NCBI RefSeq assembly: GCF_001864935.2
Contig: NZ_CP126267.1
Span: 3,224,001-3,288,000 of the forward strand
Direction: 5' to 3'
DNA: 64,000 nt
From: Curtobacterium sp. MCBA15_012
Lineage (GTDB): Bacteria > Actinomycetota > Actinomycetes > Actinomycetales > Microbacteriaceae
A program made the translations under genes and the position numbers. Below the pieces are notes generated by a model. That model was not told the origin of the DNA, made no database searches, and saw nothing but the letters and a program-made list of their open reading frames with translations. Shown here in pieces: positions 54,935 through 63,743 of this stretch. Position 1 is the first letter of the stretch. Each line of letters opens with the position of its first letter.

Positions 54935-57900
54935 TCAGCCCCGCCGCACCCGCAGCGTGACGATCTCGAACGGCCGCATCGTCAGCACGACCCGTTCCCC
55001 GGCGCCCCACGACCCCGACCCCAGCGGCCGCTCGAGCAGGTCCACCCGCTCGACCGCCGCGACGTCGAACCCGAGGTCCACGCCCACGTCCGCCGCACGG
55101 CCGCCGGTCGCCTCGTACAGCCGCACGACGACGTCGCCCGAGCGGTCCTCGGCGAGCTTGACCGCCTCGACGAACACCTGCGGCGACGACACCGTCACGA
55201 GCGGCTCGACCGTGGCCGAGCCCGGCACGGCGCGCACCGGCAGGTTGAGCCGGTAGCCGGAGTCCGCCGCGTCGAGCACCGAGTCGCCGACGCGCAGCAC
55301 CGTGCGGAACACGTGGTGCCCCTGGTCGGCGTGCGGGTCCGGGAAGGTCGGCGCGCGCAGGAGCGACTCGCGCACGAGCGTCGTGGTCCCGCCGTCCGGA
55401 CGGGTCGAGCGGGTGATGTCGTGCCCGTAGGTCGAGTCGTTCGCGACCGCGACACCGAACCCCGGCTCGGCGACGTGCACCCAGCGGTGCGCGGACGTCT
55501 CGAATCGGGCCATGTCCCACGAGGTGTTCTGGTGCGTCGGCCGGTCGATGTGCCCGAACTGGATCTCGCTCGACGCCGCGGCCGCCCGCACGTCGAGCGG
55601 GAACGCGAGCTTGAGGAGCTTCTGCCGCTCGTGCCACTCGACCTCGGTCTCGACGAGCAGCTCCGGCTGCCCGACGACCGCCGAGTACCGCGTGGTGATC
55701 GACGAGGACCCGAACGGCCGCTCGACGACGACGGTGTCGCCCTCGACCGTGACCGACGCGGCCGCGAGCACGGTCCCGTTCCGCTGGTAGGCGCGGTCGA
55801 TGTCCCACGCCTCCCACTGGTTCGGGGTGTCGCGGAACACCGTGTACTGCGCGGCGACGGCCCCGGGGGCGACCGCGTCCCGACCGGACCGGTGCTCGAC
55901 GAGGGAGACGACGTGGCCGTCCGCGTCGATGGTCGCGGTGACGACGCCGGTGTCGAACACCAGGTGGTCGCCGTGTCGGACGGGAGGCACGGGTCGCGCC
56001 GCGTCGGCGGGCGCACCTCCCAGCGCGGTCACCCCGTCCGCCGCCACCGGCGCGGCGTTGAAGCGCACCACCCGACCGCCGTCGGCGGTGCCGCCGCCGG
56101 TCGCGAGCACGCTCGTCGCGCTGCCGATGAGCTCCTCGAGCACGGCGGCGACCCGGGCGTACTCGGCCTCGGCGTTCTCGTAGACCCACGCGATCGACGA
56201 CCCCGGCAGGATGTCGTGGAACTGCTGGAGCAGGACCGTGTGCCACACCGACTCGAGTGCGTCGTACGGGTACTCGGTGCCGTGCCGGACCGCGGCGGTC
56301 GCGGCCCAGGTCTCGGCCTCGCGGAGCAGGTGCTCGGAGCGGCGGTTGCCCTGCTTCGTGCGGATCTGCGACGTGTAGGTCCCGCGGTGGAACTCGAGGT
56401 ACATCTCCCCGGACCACACCGCGGGGGTCGGCAGCGCGCGCTCGAGCTCCTCGAACACCTGCGCCGGGGTCCCGAGGTCGACCCGGGGCGACCCGTCCAG
56501 GTCGTGCTGCCGGCGGGCCGCGGCGACCATCTCACGCGTGGGGCCACCACCGCCGTCGCCGAAGCCGTACAGCAGCATCGAGGTGTTCGCGACGCCGCGC
56601 TCCTTGTTCTGCCGTTCACCGCGGTGCAGGTCGGCCGCCGAGACGTCCGAGTTGTACGTGTCGGCCGGGGGCAGGTGGGTCAGGACGCGCGAGCCGTCGA
56701 TGCCCTCCCAGTGGAACGAGGTGTGCGGGATGACGTTCGTCTCGTTCCACGAGGGCTTCTGCGTCACGAACCACTTCGAGCCGGCGGCACGGACGATCTG
56801 GGGCAGGGCGCCGGTGTAGCCGAACGAGTCGGGTAGCCACGCCTCGGGGGTGTCGACGCCGAACTCCTCGAGGAAGAACCGCTTGCCCGCGACGAACTGG
56901 CGGGCAAGGGCCTCGCCGCCGGGCAGGTTCGTGTCCGACTCCACCCACATGCCGCCGACCGGGATCCAGCGTCCCTCGGCGACGCGCTGCGTGATCCGTG
57001 CCCAGATCGACGGGTAGCCGTCCCGGATCCAGGCGTACTGCTGCGCCGACGAGCACGCGAAGGTGAAGTCGGGGTCGCGGTCCATCAGGTCGAGGACGTT
57101 CGAGAACGTGCGCGCGCACTTCCGCACCGTCTCGCGCACCGGCCAGAGCCAGGCGGAGTCGATGTGGGCGTGCCCGACGGCGATCGCCCGGTGCGCGGCG
57201 GCGCTGGCGGGCACGGCGAGGGCGGGCGCGAGGACCTCCCGCGCCGCCGCGGCGGTGCCGGCGACGTCGTCGGGGTCCAGGGCGTCGGCGACCCGTTCGA
57301 GCACGCGGAGCAGGTCGGCCCCGCGGGTGCCGTCGGTCGGCAGCTCGGCCATCAGACCCCGGAGCACCCGGACGTCCTGCTGCAACTCCCACACCGTGTC
57401 GTCGCGCTCGACGAGCTCCAGGGCACGGAGCCGGTAGATCGGCTCCGTGCCGGCGGTGGCCCGCGACCCGAGCGGCGTCGCACCCTGGAAGTGGTCGCCG
57501 CCGATGTCCGGGTTCGCGGCCGCCTCGACGTAGAGCTCGAACGTGCCGCCCGCCCCGACCTCGAGCGGCACGGTGTCGTTGAGCGGCTCGATGCCCTTCA
57601 CGGTCGTGCCGTCCGGACGCCAGGCGAGGCCCTCCGCCTGGAACCCGGGCTGGCGCCCCGAGAACCCGAGGTCGACCCGCAGCTCGGCGGTCGTGCCGGG
57701 GTCGGTGCCGAAGTCGGCGGGCACCGTCCCGCGCACCCGGAACCAGGTCGTCCCCCACGGTCGTCCACCCCAGGCGTCGCCGACCCGGAACGGCGTGTAC
57801 TCGGCCGCGACGGCCTCGGCGAACGGGACGGGTTCGCCGGGGACCTGCCACGCGTCGATCGTGACCGGGGCCGACCGCCGCAGGACGGCGGGGTCGATCC

Positions 57901-57955
57901 GGTCGCGGACGAGTCGGGCGATCCGGGCTTCGACGAGCGGTTCGTCGTGGTGCAT
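54935..57955 (-). CDS. Alpha-mannosidase, glycoside hydrolase family 38
   Basis: 1006 residues from ATG 57955 with AAGGA nine bases upstream; the longer frame is a shadow of the permease. Zinc site AHIDSAWLWP (~264), nucleophile Asp in LPDSFGYTGALPQI (~376), and a C-terminal beta domain are typical. No signal peptide, so it acts in the cytosol on imported mannosides. It is the last gene of an operon with a CUT1-type importer. Confidence 0.95.
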   Translation of the reverse strand: MHHDEPLVEARIARLVRDRIDPAVLRRSAPVTIDAWQVPGEPVPFAEAVAAEYTPFRVGDAWGGRPWGTTWFRVRGTVPADFGTDPGTTAELRVDLGFSGRQPGFQAEGLAWRPDGTTVKGIEPLNDTVPLEVGAGGTFELYVEAAANPDIGGDHFQGATPLGSRATAGTEPIYRLRALELVERDDTVWELQQDVRVLRGLMAELPTDGTRGADLLRVLERVADALDPDDVAGTAAAAREVLAPALAVPASAAAHRAIAVGHAHIDSAWLWPVRETVRKCARTFSNVLDLMDRDPDFTFACSSAQQYAWIRDGYPSIWARITQRVAEGRWIPVGGMWVESDTNLPGGEALARQFVAGKRFFLEEFGVDTPEAWLPDSFGYTGALPQIVRAAGSKWFVTQKPSWNETNVIPHTSFHWEGIDGSRVLTHLPPADTYNSDVSAADLHRGERQNKERGVANTSMLLYGFGDGGGGPTREMVAAARRQHDLDGSPRVDLGTPAQVFEELERALPTPAVWSGEMYLEFHRGTYTSQIRTKQGNRRSEHLLREAETWAATAAVRHGTEYPYDALESVWHTVLLQQFHDILPGSSIAWVYENAEAEYARVAAVLEELIGSATSVLATGGGTADGGRVVRFNAAPVAADGVTALGGAPADAARPVPPVRHGDHLVFDTGVVTATIDADGHVVSLVEHRSGRDAVAPGAVAAQYTVFRDTPNQWEAWDIDRAYQRNGTVLAAASVTVEGDTVVVERPFGSSSITTRYSAVVGQPELLVETEVEWHERQKLLKLAFPLDVRAAAASSEIQFGHIDRPTHQNTSWDMARFETSAHRWVHVAEPGFGVAVANDSTYGHDITRSTRPDGGTTTLVRESLLRAPTFPDPHADQGHHVFRTVLRVGDSVLDAADSGYRLNLPVRAVPGSATVEPLVTVSSPQVFVEAVKLAEDRSGDVVVRLYEATGGRAADVGVDLGFDVAAVERVDLLERPLGSGSWGAGERVVLTMRPFEIVTLRVRRG

Positions 57956-57987
57956 GGAGTGGTTCCTTTCCAGCAGGGAGGCGGGTG

Positions 57988-58890
57988 TCAGCCCTTGATG
58001 CCGCCGGCGAGGGCGTTCGCCCCGCCGAGGCCGCGCGAGACGAGGACGTAGAGGGCGATGACGGGCACGGAGTAGACGATCGAGAACGCGGCGAGCTGCC
58101 CGTACGCGACGGCTCCGTTCTGCCCGAAGAAGTTGAAGATGCTCACGGCGGCGGGCACCTTGTCGGGCGAGAGCAGCAGGACGAAGGGGACGAAGAAGTT
58201 CCCCCACGCCTGGATGAACACGAAGATGAACACGACCGCGATGCCCGGGCGCATGAGCGGGATGACGATCCGCCACAGCGTGGTGAACATCGAGGCGCCG
58301 TCGGTCCACGCGGCCTCCTCGAGCGAGATCGGCACCGAGTCCATGAAGTTCTTCGCCATCCAGATCGCCATCGGCAGGCTCGTGGCGGCGAGGAAGAAGA
58401 TGCAGCCCCACACGTTGTCGATCAGGTTGAGCGACACGAACAGTGCGTACACGGGCACCATCATCGCGGTGACCGGCAGACCGGTGCCGAACAGGATGCT
58501 GTACAGGAACGGCTTGTTGACGCGCATCTTGTAGCGGGACAGCGGGTACGCGGCGAGGATCGCGACGACGACCGTGACGACCGCGGTGCCGCCGGAGAGC
58601 AGCAGGCTGTTGCCGAGCGGGATGAACGACAGTTCGGGCGTGAGCACCTTCGTGAAGTTGTCGAGCGTGAACTGCGTCGGGAGCTTCACGGACAGCGACG
58701 CCTGCGTGTCGAACGAGGCGAGCACGAGCCAGAGCAGCGGCACCGCGAAGCACACCGCGATGACGAGCAGCACGACGTTCGACACCCAGCGCATGGTGCG
58801 GCCGCGCGGCGACGTCATGTGCAGCGAGCCCGGGGCGGTGACCGAGCGCGTGACGTTCGACACGGGGCGGTCGGGGACGGTGACGGCCAT
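57988..58890 (-). CDS. Sugar ABC transporter permease (MalG-like)
   Basis: 300 residues from ATG 58890, sharing one base with the previous stop. Six helices and EAA loop (LEEAAWTDGASMFTTLWRIV). CUT1 family. It pairs with the permease upstream; no ATPase gene is in the operon. Confidence 0.94.
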   Translation of the reverse strand: MAVTVPDRPVSNVTRSVTAPGSLHMTSPRGRTMRWVSNVVLLVIAVCFAVPLLWLVLASFDTQASLSVKLPTQFTLDNFTKVLTPELSFIPLGNSLLLSGGTAVVTVVVAILAAYPLSRYKMRVNKPFLYSILFGTGLPVTAMMVPVYALFVSLNLIDNVWGCIFFLAATSLPMAIWMAKNFMDSVPISLEEAAWTDGASMFTTLWRIVIPLMRPGIAVVFIFVFIQAWGNFFVPFVLLLSPDKVPAAVSIFNFFGQNGAVAYGQLAAFSIVYSVPVIALYVLVSRGLGGANALAGGIKG

Positions 58891-59840
58891 CAGTCGACCT
58901 CCGGCTTCAGGGCCTTGATGTAGATGATCGAGAACACGGCACCGACCACGAGCAGGATCGTCGCGATCGCGGTCCCGAAGCCGAGCTGCGAGAACTTGAA
59001 CGCCTCCTGGTACGCCAGGATCGGCAGCGTCGACGAGTTCGTGCCCGGGCCGCCGCCGGTCATCACGAAGATGAGCGTGAACACCGACAGGGTCTGCAGC
59101 GTCGTGAGCATGAGGTTCGTCGAGATGGACCGCCGGATCACCGGCAGCGTGATGTAGACGAGCCGTTGCCACCCGGCCGCACCGTCCATCTCGGCCGACT
59201 CGGTGATCTCCTCGGGGACCTCCTGCACGGCGGCGGAGTACACGAGCATCGAGAACGCGGTGCCGCGCCAGATGTTCGCCAGGACGACGGCGACCATCGG
59301 GTACGTGTACAACCAGTTCGCCCCGGTGATCCCGATCGACGACAGGACCGTGTTGAGCGTGCCGGTGTCGTTGAAGAACGCGTACGCCGCGAACGACGCC
59401 ACGATCTCCGGCAGCACCCAGGCCGCGACGACGAACGTGCCGACGACCGCGCGGACGACCCGGTTCGCGCTGCGCATGAGGAGCGCCAGCCCGAGTCCGA
59501 GGACGTTCTGGCCGACGACCGCCGAGGCGAGCAGGAACACGATCGTGAGGACGACGGACTTCGGGAAGTCCGGGTCCTGGAACAGTTCGACGTAGTTCTG
59601 CAGGCCGACGAACTGCTGGTTCGCGGCGCTCGCGCCGGTCAGCGCCGAGTTGGTGAAGGACCCGTAGAAGGACGAGACGACGGGGCCGAGCAGGAAGACG
59701 ACGAGCAGGACGACGGCCGGCAGCAGCGGGACCGCTCGGCTCGCCTGCCGCAGGGTGCGCCGCCGACGCGGCGTCGGCGGATCGGTGCGCTTCGGCGCAC
59801 CGGGCGCCGACAGCGTCGGCGCGAGGGGGGTGGTTGACAC
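58890..59840 (-). CDS. Sugar ABC transporter permease (MalF-like)
   Basis: 316 residues from GTG 59840 with GGAAGG eight bases upstream. Six helices and loop EITESAEMDGAAGWQRLVYI. A basic, Pro-rich N-terminus precedes helix 1. CUT1 family, importing oligosaccharides bound by the upstream lipoprotein. Confidence 0.94.
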   Translation of the reverse strand: MSTTPLAPTLSAPGAPKRTDPPTPRRRRTLRQASRAVPLLPAVVLLVVFLLGPVVSSFYGSFTNSALTGASAANQQFVGLQNYVELFQDPDFPKSVVLTIVFLLASAVVGQNVLGLGLALLMRSANRVVRAVVGTFVVAAWVLPEIVASFAAYAFFNDTGTLNTVLSSIGITGANWLYTYPMVAVVLANIWRGTAFSMLVYSAAVQEVPEEITESAEMDGAAGWQRLVYITLPVIRRSISTNLMLTTLQTLSVFTLIFVMTGGGPGTNSSTLPILAYQEAFKFSQLGFGTAIATILLVVGAVFSIIYIKALKPEVD

Positions 59841-59889
59841 GGTGGTTGCCTTCCGGGTGCGCCAGGGGGTCTGCGAAGGTGGGGAGGGA

Positions 59890-59934
59890 CGGACTGGAGG
59901 CGCGGTGCACGTGGTGAGCCGCGCCTCCAGTCCG
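59890..59934 (-). terminator. Hairpin between binding-protein and permease genes
   Basis: Perfect 16-bp arms CGGACTGGAGGCGCGG / CCGCGCCTCCAGTCCG, loop 13, 17 bases past the binding-protein stop. It probably protects or limits transcripts so that binding protein exceeds permease, as after pstS. Confidence 0.78.
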
Positions 59935-59950
59935 TCGACGGGTCGCGCCG

Positions 59951-61312
59951 CTACCCGGCGTCGACGGTGTTCTTCTCGCCGACCACCTGTTGGACCGACC
60001 GGTCGTAGGCCTTCGCGGCCTGGGCGGGTGTCTGCTGCCCGGTCATCACGGACTCCATGGCGACCTGGATCGCGTTCGAGACCTGCGAGTAGTCGCTCGT
60101 CGCGGGACGGAAGTTGGTGTGCTGCACCAGCCCCGAGAAGAACGAGAACGTCGGGTTCGCACCCGTGTACGTCGGGTCCTCGGCGACGTCCTTCCGGACC
60201 GCGATCTGGCTGTTCTCGGTGTCGTACTTCAGGGAACCGTCCTTGCTCAGGAAGGTCGAGATGAAGTCGAACGCCGCCTTCGGGTTCTTCGAGTTCTTGC
60301 CCACCGCGAGCGTCCAGCCGCCGGACATCGAGTTGTAGCCCGGCTCCTGGCCGTTCTGCGTCGGGAAGGGCGCCTGCCCCATCACGTCGTTCCACTGCTT
60401 CCACGGAGCGGTGCCGGACTCGAGCCACGAGCCCGACTGCCACGAGCCGTCGAGGTCGATCGCGAGCTTGCCCTGCGGCAGCCACGTCTGCGTGATGGTC
60501 GTGCCGACGTTCGTGTCGAGCGCCTGCTGCGGGGTCGGGCCGAGGCCGCCCTGGTAGACGTCCTCGACGAACTGCAGCGAGTCCTGGAACTGCTTCGAGC
60601 CGACGACCCACTTCTTGTCCTTGTACAGCGTGTTGCCGTCGCCCTCCGCGCCGTACAGGAGCATCTCGAATCCCTGCATGGTGGACGCTTCGCCCTGCGC
60701 CTTGCCGGAGTAGATGTTGAACGGGATGACGCCCGCGTCCTTCTCCTTGATGGTCTTCGCGGCGGCGAGCACGTCGTCCCAGGTCTTGGGCTCCCACGGG
60801 ACGGGCAGGCCGACCTTGGCGAAGATGTCCTTGTTGTACCAGAGCGCCCGGGTGTCGGTGCCCATCGAGACGCCGTAGATCTTGCCGTCGTCACCCTGTC
60901 CGGCCTGCTTGGCGTTGTCGTAGAACTGGTCCCAGTCCTTCCACTTCGCCACGTAGTCGTCGAGGGGCAGCAGGTAGCCGGCCTCGGCGTCGGACTTGAT
61001 GAGGAAGGTGTCCTCGTACATGACGTCCGGAGCGGTCGCGGGCGCCTTGTTCATGAGCGCGAGCTTCGTGTAGTAGTCGTTGCCCTGGGCCTGGATCGGG
61101 ACGAGCGTGACCGTCTTGCCGGGGTTGGCCTTCTCGTACTCGGTCTTGACCTCCTTCATCTGGGCGTCGAGCTGCTGGAAGGCGCCGTACTTCTGGTAGG
61201 CGATCTTGATCGTGTCGCTCGAGGCGGACCCCGAGCTGGAACAGCCAGCCAGCCCGACCGCGGCGACTGCCACGGCTGCGAGGCCGGCGATGATGCGGGT
61301 GCGGCGTTTCAT
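59951..61312 (-). CDS. Sugar ABC transporter substrate-binding lipoprotein
   Basis: 453 residues from ATG 61312 with AAAGGAG six bases upstream. Lipobox GLAGC (Cys24). SBP_bac_1 fold (LMNKAPATAPDVMYED, TLAVGKNSKNPKAAFDFI). By operon with a GH38 enzyme the ligand is probably a mannoside or mannan fragment; inferred. First gene of the ROK-regulated operon. Confidence 0.94.
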   Translation of the reverse strand: MKRRTRIIAGLAAVAVAAVGLAGCSSSGSASSDTIKIAYQKYGAFQQLDAQMKEVKTEYEKANPGKTVTLVPIQAQGNDYYTKLALMNKAPATAPDVMYEDTFLIKSDAEAGYLLPLDDYVAKWKDWDQFYDNAKQAGQGDDGKIYGVSMGTDTRALWYNKDIFAKVGLPVPWEPKTWDDVLAAAKTIKEKDAGVIPFNIYSGKAQGEASTMQGFEMLLYGAEGDGNTLYKDKKWVVGSKQFQDSLQFVEDVYQGGLGPTPQQALDTNVGTTITQTWLPQGKLAIDLDGSWQSGSWLESGTAPWKQWNDVMGQAPFPTQNGQEPGYNSMSGGWTLAVGKNSKNPKAAFDFISTFLSKDGSLKYDTENSQIAVRKDVAEDPTYTGANPTFSFFSGLVQHTNFRPATSDYSQVSNAIQVAMESVMTGQQTPAQAAKAYDRSVQQVVGEKNTVDAG

Positions 61313-61360
61313 CGGTGCTCCTTTGCACGGGATGTCCGCGGGCTCCGTCACCCGCGCGCA

Positions 61361-61395
61361 GGATTAGTACAGCGTGTGGACTTAATCCGTGTCAA
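61361..61395 (-). promoter_or_regulatory. Promoter of the mannoside operon with ROK operator in the spacer
   Basis: On the minus strand a perfect -35 TTGACA (61395-61390) is followed 18 bases later by -10 TGTACT (61371-61366). Between and across them lie two inverted half-sites, GGATTAAGTCCACA and GGATTAGTACA (61361-61388). Such sites suit ROK repressors; the ROK gene is the next one upstream. Confidence 0.78.
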
Positions 61396-61718
61396 GGGGT
61401 GCGGGTCACGGATCGGCGTCGGATCGGTGGTCGTGCGGGGTGGGTTCGGTCGTGCGGGGTCGCGGGGTCGCACGGTCGCGGGGTCGCGGGGTTGCGGGGT
61501 TGCGGGGTTGCGCGGTTGCGGGGTTGCGCGGTTGCGAGCGACACCGCCGCTGTCGTCCGACGTCCGCGATGTCGCACGGGGCCGGCGGGTCGGCGCCGTG
61601 CGCTGGCGGGACGCATCCACGCGCTGGCGAGCGACAGCGCCGCTGTCGTCCGACGTCCGCGATGTCGCGCGGCGCTGCCGGGTCGACCCGGCGCCCGATC
61701 ACCCCGCGGCGAGCGGGG
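61396..61718. repeat. Short tandem repeats and a 43-bp direct repeat between the ROK gene and its operon
   Basis: GGTTGCGG-type octamers run from 61459 to 61535. Then a 43-bp sequence beginning GCGAGCGACA occurs twice (61535-61577 and 61626-61668) with two differences; it contains CGACAGCG/CGCTGTCG-like inverted words. No gene. Confidence 0.8.
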
Positions 61719-63089
61719 TCAGTGCCGGATGAGCAGCGCGCTCGCCCGCGGGGACAGTGCGGCGTCGAGCACGAGGCACGCCGCTCCGACCGCCGCGACG
61801 TCCGCACCCCGACCACTGTCCTGCACCGCGATCGGGTGCTTCGGGACGAGGTTCCGGGAACCGATCACGGCCTCGCGGGCGGCGGGCAGCGCGACCGGGG
61901 CGATGTCGGACCAGAACGGACCCCCGAACACGACCCGGTCGACGTCGAGCAGGTTGACGATGAGCACGACCGCGTTGCCCATCACGGTGCCGGCATCGGC
62001 CGCGAGCGACACCGCCGCCGGGTCGCCCGCGCGGATCGCCTCGCCGAGGGCGGCCCAGGAGCGCTGTACCGCGGCGACGTCCTCGACACCGACGTCGAGC
62101 ACACCGACGTCGAGCACACCGGCACCGGCACCGGCACCGGCACCGGGTTCGCCAGCCCCGCCGCCGAGCCCGCCGCCGTCGGCCACCGCACCGCCGTGAC
62201 CACCGCGCGTCCCGTCCACCCCGAGCCGCAGCCCCCGCGCCGCCCCCACCCGCAGCAGCCGACCGGGTGCCACGGTCGCCCCGACCTCCCCGCGGGAGCC
62301 GGACCCCTCGGGCGTCCCGGCGAGGGCACCCTGCTCGACCATGATGTGCCCGGCGTCCCCGGCGTTCGACCCCACCCCGCGGACGGGCTCGTGGTCGATC
62401 GCGAGCCCCACGCCGAAGCCGGTGCCGAAGTACACGAAGGCGAAGTTCCGCGCCGAGGACTCCCCCGCCAGGAACATCTCGCCGACCACCGCCGCGGTGA
62501 CGTCCTTCTCGAGCAGCACCGGGAAGCCCGTGGCCTCGGCGATCGCGTCGCGCAGCGGCACGTCGCGCCACCGGGGCAGGAACGGCGGGTCGAGCACCAC
62601 GCCGGCGTCGACGTCGATCGGTCCGGGGCTCGCGATGCCGACCCCGAGCACCGCCTCGACGTCGACGCCCGCCCCGCCGACGAGCCGTCCGACCGCCGAG
62701 GCGATCGTGCGCACGACCTCGGTCGGGTCCTCGGCGGACGGGGTCGAGGTCGTGGACTCCGCGACGACGGACCCGGCCAGGTCGAGGAGCACGTACGTCA
62801 CGACCGCGGGGTCGACGTGCACGCCGACCGCGAACCGGCTCGAGGCCTCGAGCCGCAGGATCGTCCGGGGCTTGCCGCGTCCGGCGACGACCGTGCCCGA
62901 CTCGACGATCATCCCGGCGTCGATGAGGAAGCGGGTCACGTTCGACACGGTCTGCGCGCTGAGGCCCGTCCGTGCGGCGAGCTCCACCCGACTCAGTCCG
63001 TCGGGCGAGCGGCGGACGGCGTCGAGCACGACGGTGCGGTTGAAGCCGCCGATCGACGGCATGTTCGCGCCGCGTCGGTGCTCCGCCAT
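61719..63089 (-). CDS. ROK-family transcriptional repressor with low-complexity insert
   Basis: 456 residues from ATG 63089; TAGGGT ends seven bases upstream. N-terminal winged helix (LSRVELAARTGLSAQTVSNV) and ROK sugar-kinase-like domain (GVGIASPGPIDVDAG, GTGFGVGLAIDHEP, GDAGHIMVEQ). Where ROK proteins carry the zinc motif CxCGxxGCxE this one has ~55 Gly/Ala/Val-rich residues, including VLDVG repeats coded by a 15-bp DNA repeat (62083-62115). It probably represses the mannoside operon; the insert may change ligand response. Confidence 0.9.
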   Translation of the reverse strand: MAEHRRGANMPSIGGFNRTVVLDAVRRSPDGLSRVELAARTGLSAQTVSNVTRFLIDAGMIVESGTVVAGRGKPRTILRLEASSRFAVGVHVDPAVVTYVLLDLAGSVVAESTTSTPSAEDPTEVVRTIASAVGRLVGGAGVDVEAVLGVGIASPGPIDVDAGVVLDPPFLPRWRDVPLRDAIAEATGFPVLLEKDVTAAVVGEMFLAGESSARNFAFVYFGTGFGVGLAIDHEPVRGVGSNAGDAGHIMVEQGALAGTPEGSGSRGEVGATVAPGRLLRVGAARGLRLGVDGTRGGHGGAVADGGGLGGGAGEPGAGAGAGAGVLDVGVLDVGVEDVAAVQRSWAALGEAIRAGDPAAVSLAADAGTVMGNAVVLIVNLLDVDRVVFGGPFWSDIAPVALPAAREAVIGSRNLVPKHPIAVQDSGRGADVAAVGAACLVLDAALSPRASALLIRH

Positions 63090-63287
63090 GTCCGCGACCC
63101 TACCGCGACGGATCAGCCCCTCCAGGACGGACGACGCGCGCGCAGCGGCGCCGCCGCCGACACCACCCGCAGCAGCGACGGCCGAGGCGCCGGATCACCG
63201 GCCACCACGACTCTGACACCGCAACGGTGCTGCAACGGTGGCGTCACCGTCCTGGCCCCCGACCGGGTGCACCGATACCCTGACCCC

Positions 63288-63743
63288 ATGTCCGACCTGC
63301 GCCTCGTAGAACTCTCCGCGACCACGGCAGCCGCGGCCAACTCCCTGACGCTCAAGCCGGGGCAGGAGGAGTTCGTCCAGCCGACGACCTACGGCGTCGC
63401 CGAGTCCGACGTCAAGCCGAGCTCGGCCTGGACCCGTGTCGTCCTCGACGGTGACGAGGTGGTCGGCATGATCATCGGCACCTTCGACGAGGACAACGCC
63501 GCCGAGGAGCTCCGCAGCGCGATCTGGCGCGTCAACGTCGCCGCGTCGGCACAGGGTCGTGGCGTCGGTCGCTTCGCAGTGCACGGCCTGGCGGACGAGG
63601 CCCGCAGCCGCGGCTTCGAACGGTTGACGGTCGTCTACGAGCCCGGCGGTGAGGTCGGCCCCGAGGCCTTCTTCCGCGCACTCGGCTTCTCGGTGGTCCG
63701 CGAGACCCAGTACGGCGACCACTTCGCCTCGCTGACGCTCTGA
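63288..63743 (+). CDS. GNAT-family N-acetyltransferase
   Basis: 151 residues from ATG 63288; TACCCT ends six bases upstream (leaderless). The acetyl-CoA loop VAASAQGRGVGRFAVHGL and RALGFSVVRETQYGDHF are typical; EFVQPTTYGVAESD at the start recalls diamine or spermidine acetyltransferases. Substrate not certain. It overlaps the next frame. Confidence 0.9.
   Translation: MSDLRLVELSATTAAAANSLTLKPGQEEFVQPTTYGVAESDVKPSSAWTRVVLDGDEVVGMIIGTFDEDNAAEELRSAIWRVNVAASAQGRGVGRFAVHGLADEARSRGFERLTVVYEPGGEVGPEAFFRALGFSVVRETQYGDHFASLTL

Noticed and set aside
57956..58753. N-terminal extension of the alpha-mannosidase frame
   Set aside because: It is an out-of-frame reading of the permease gene; ATG 57955 has a ribosome site and matches the family.
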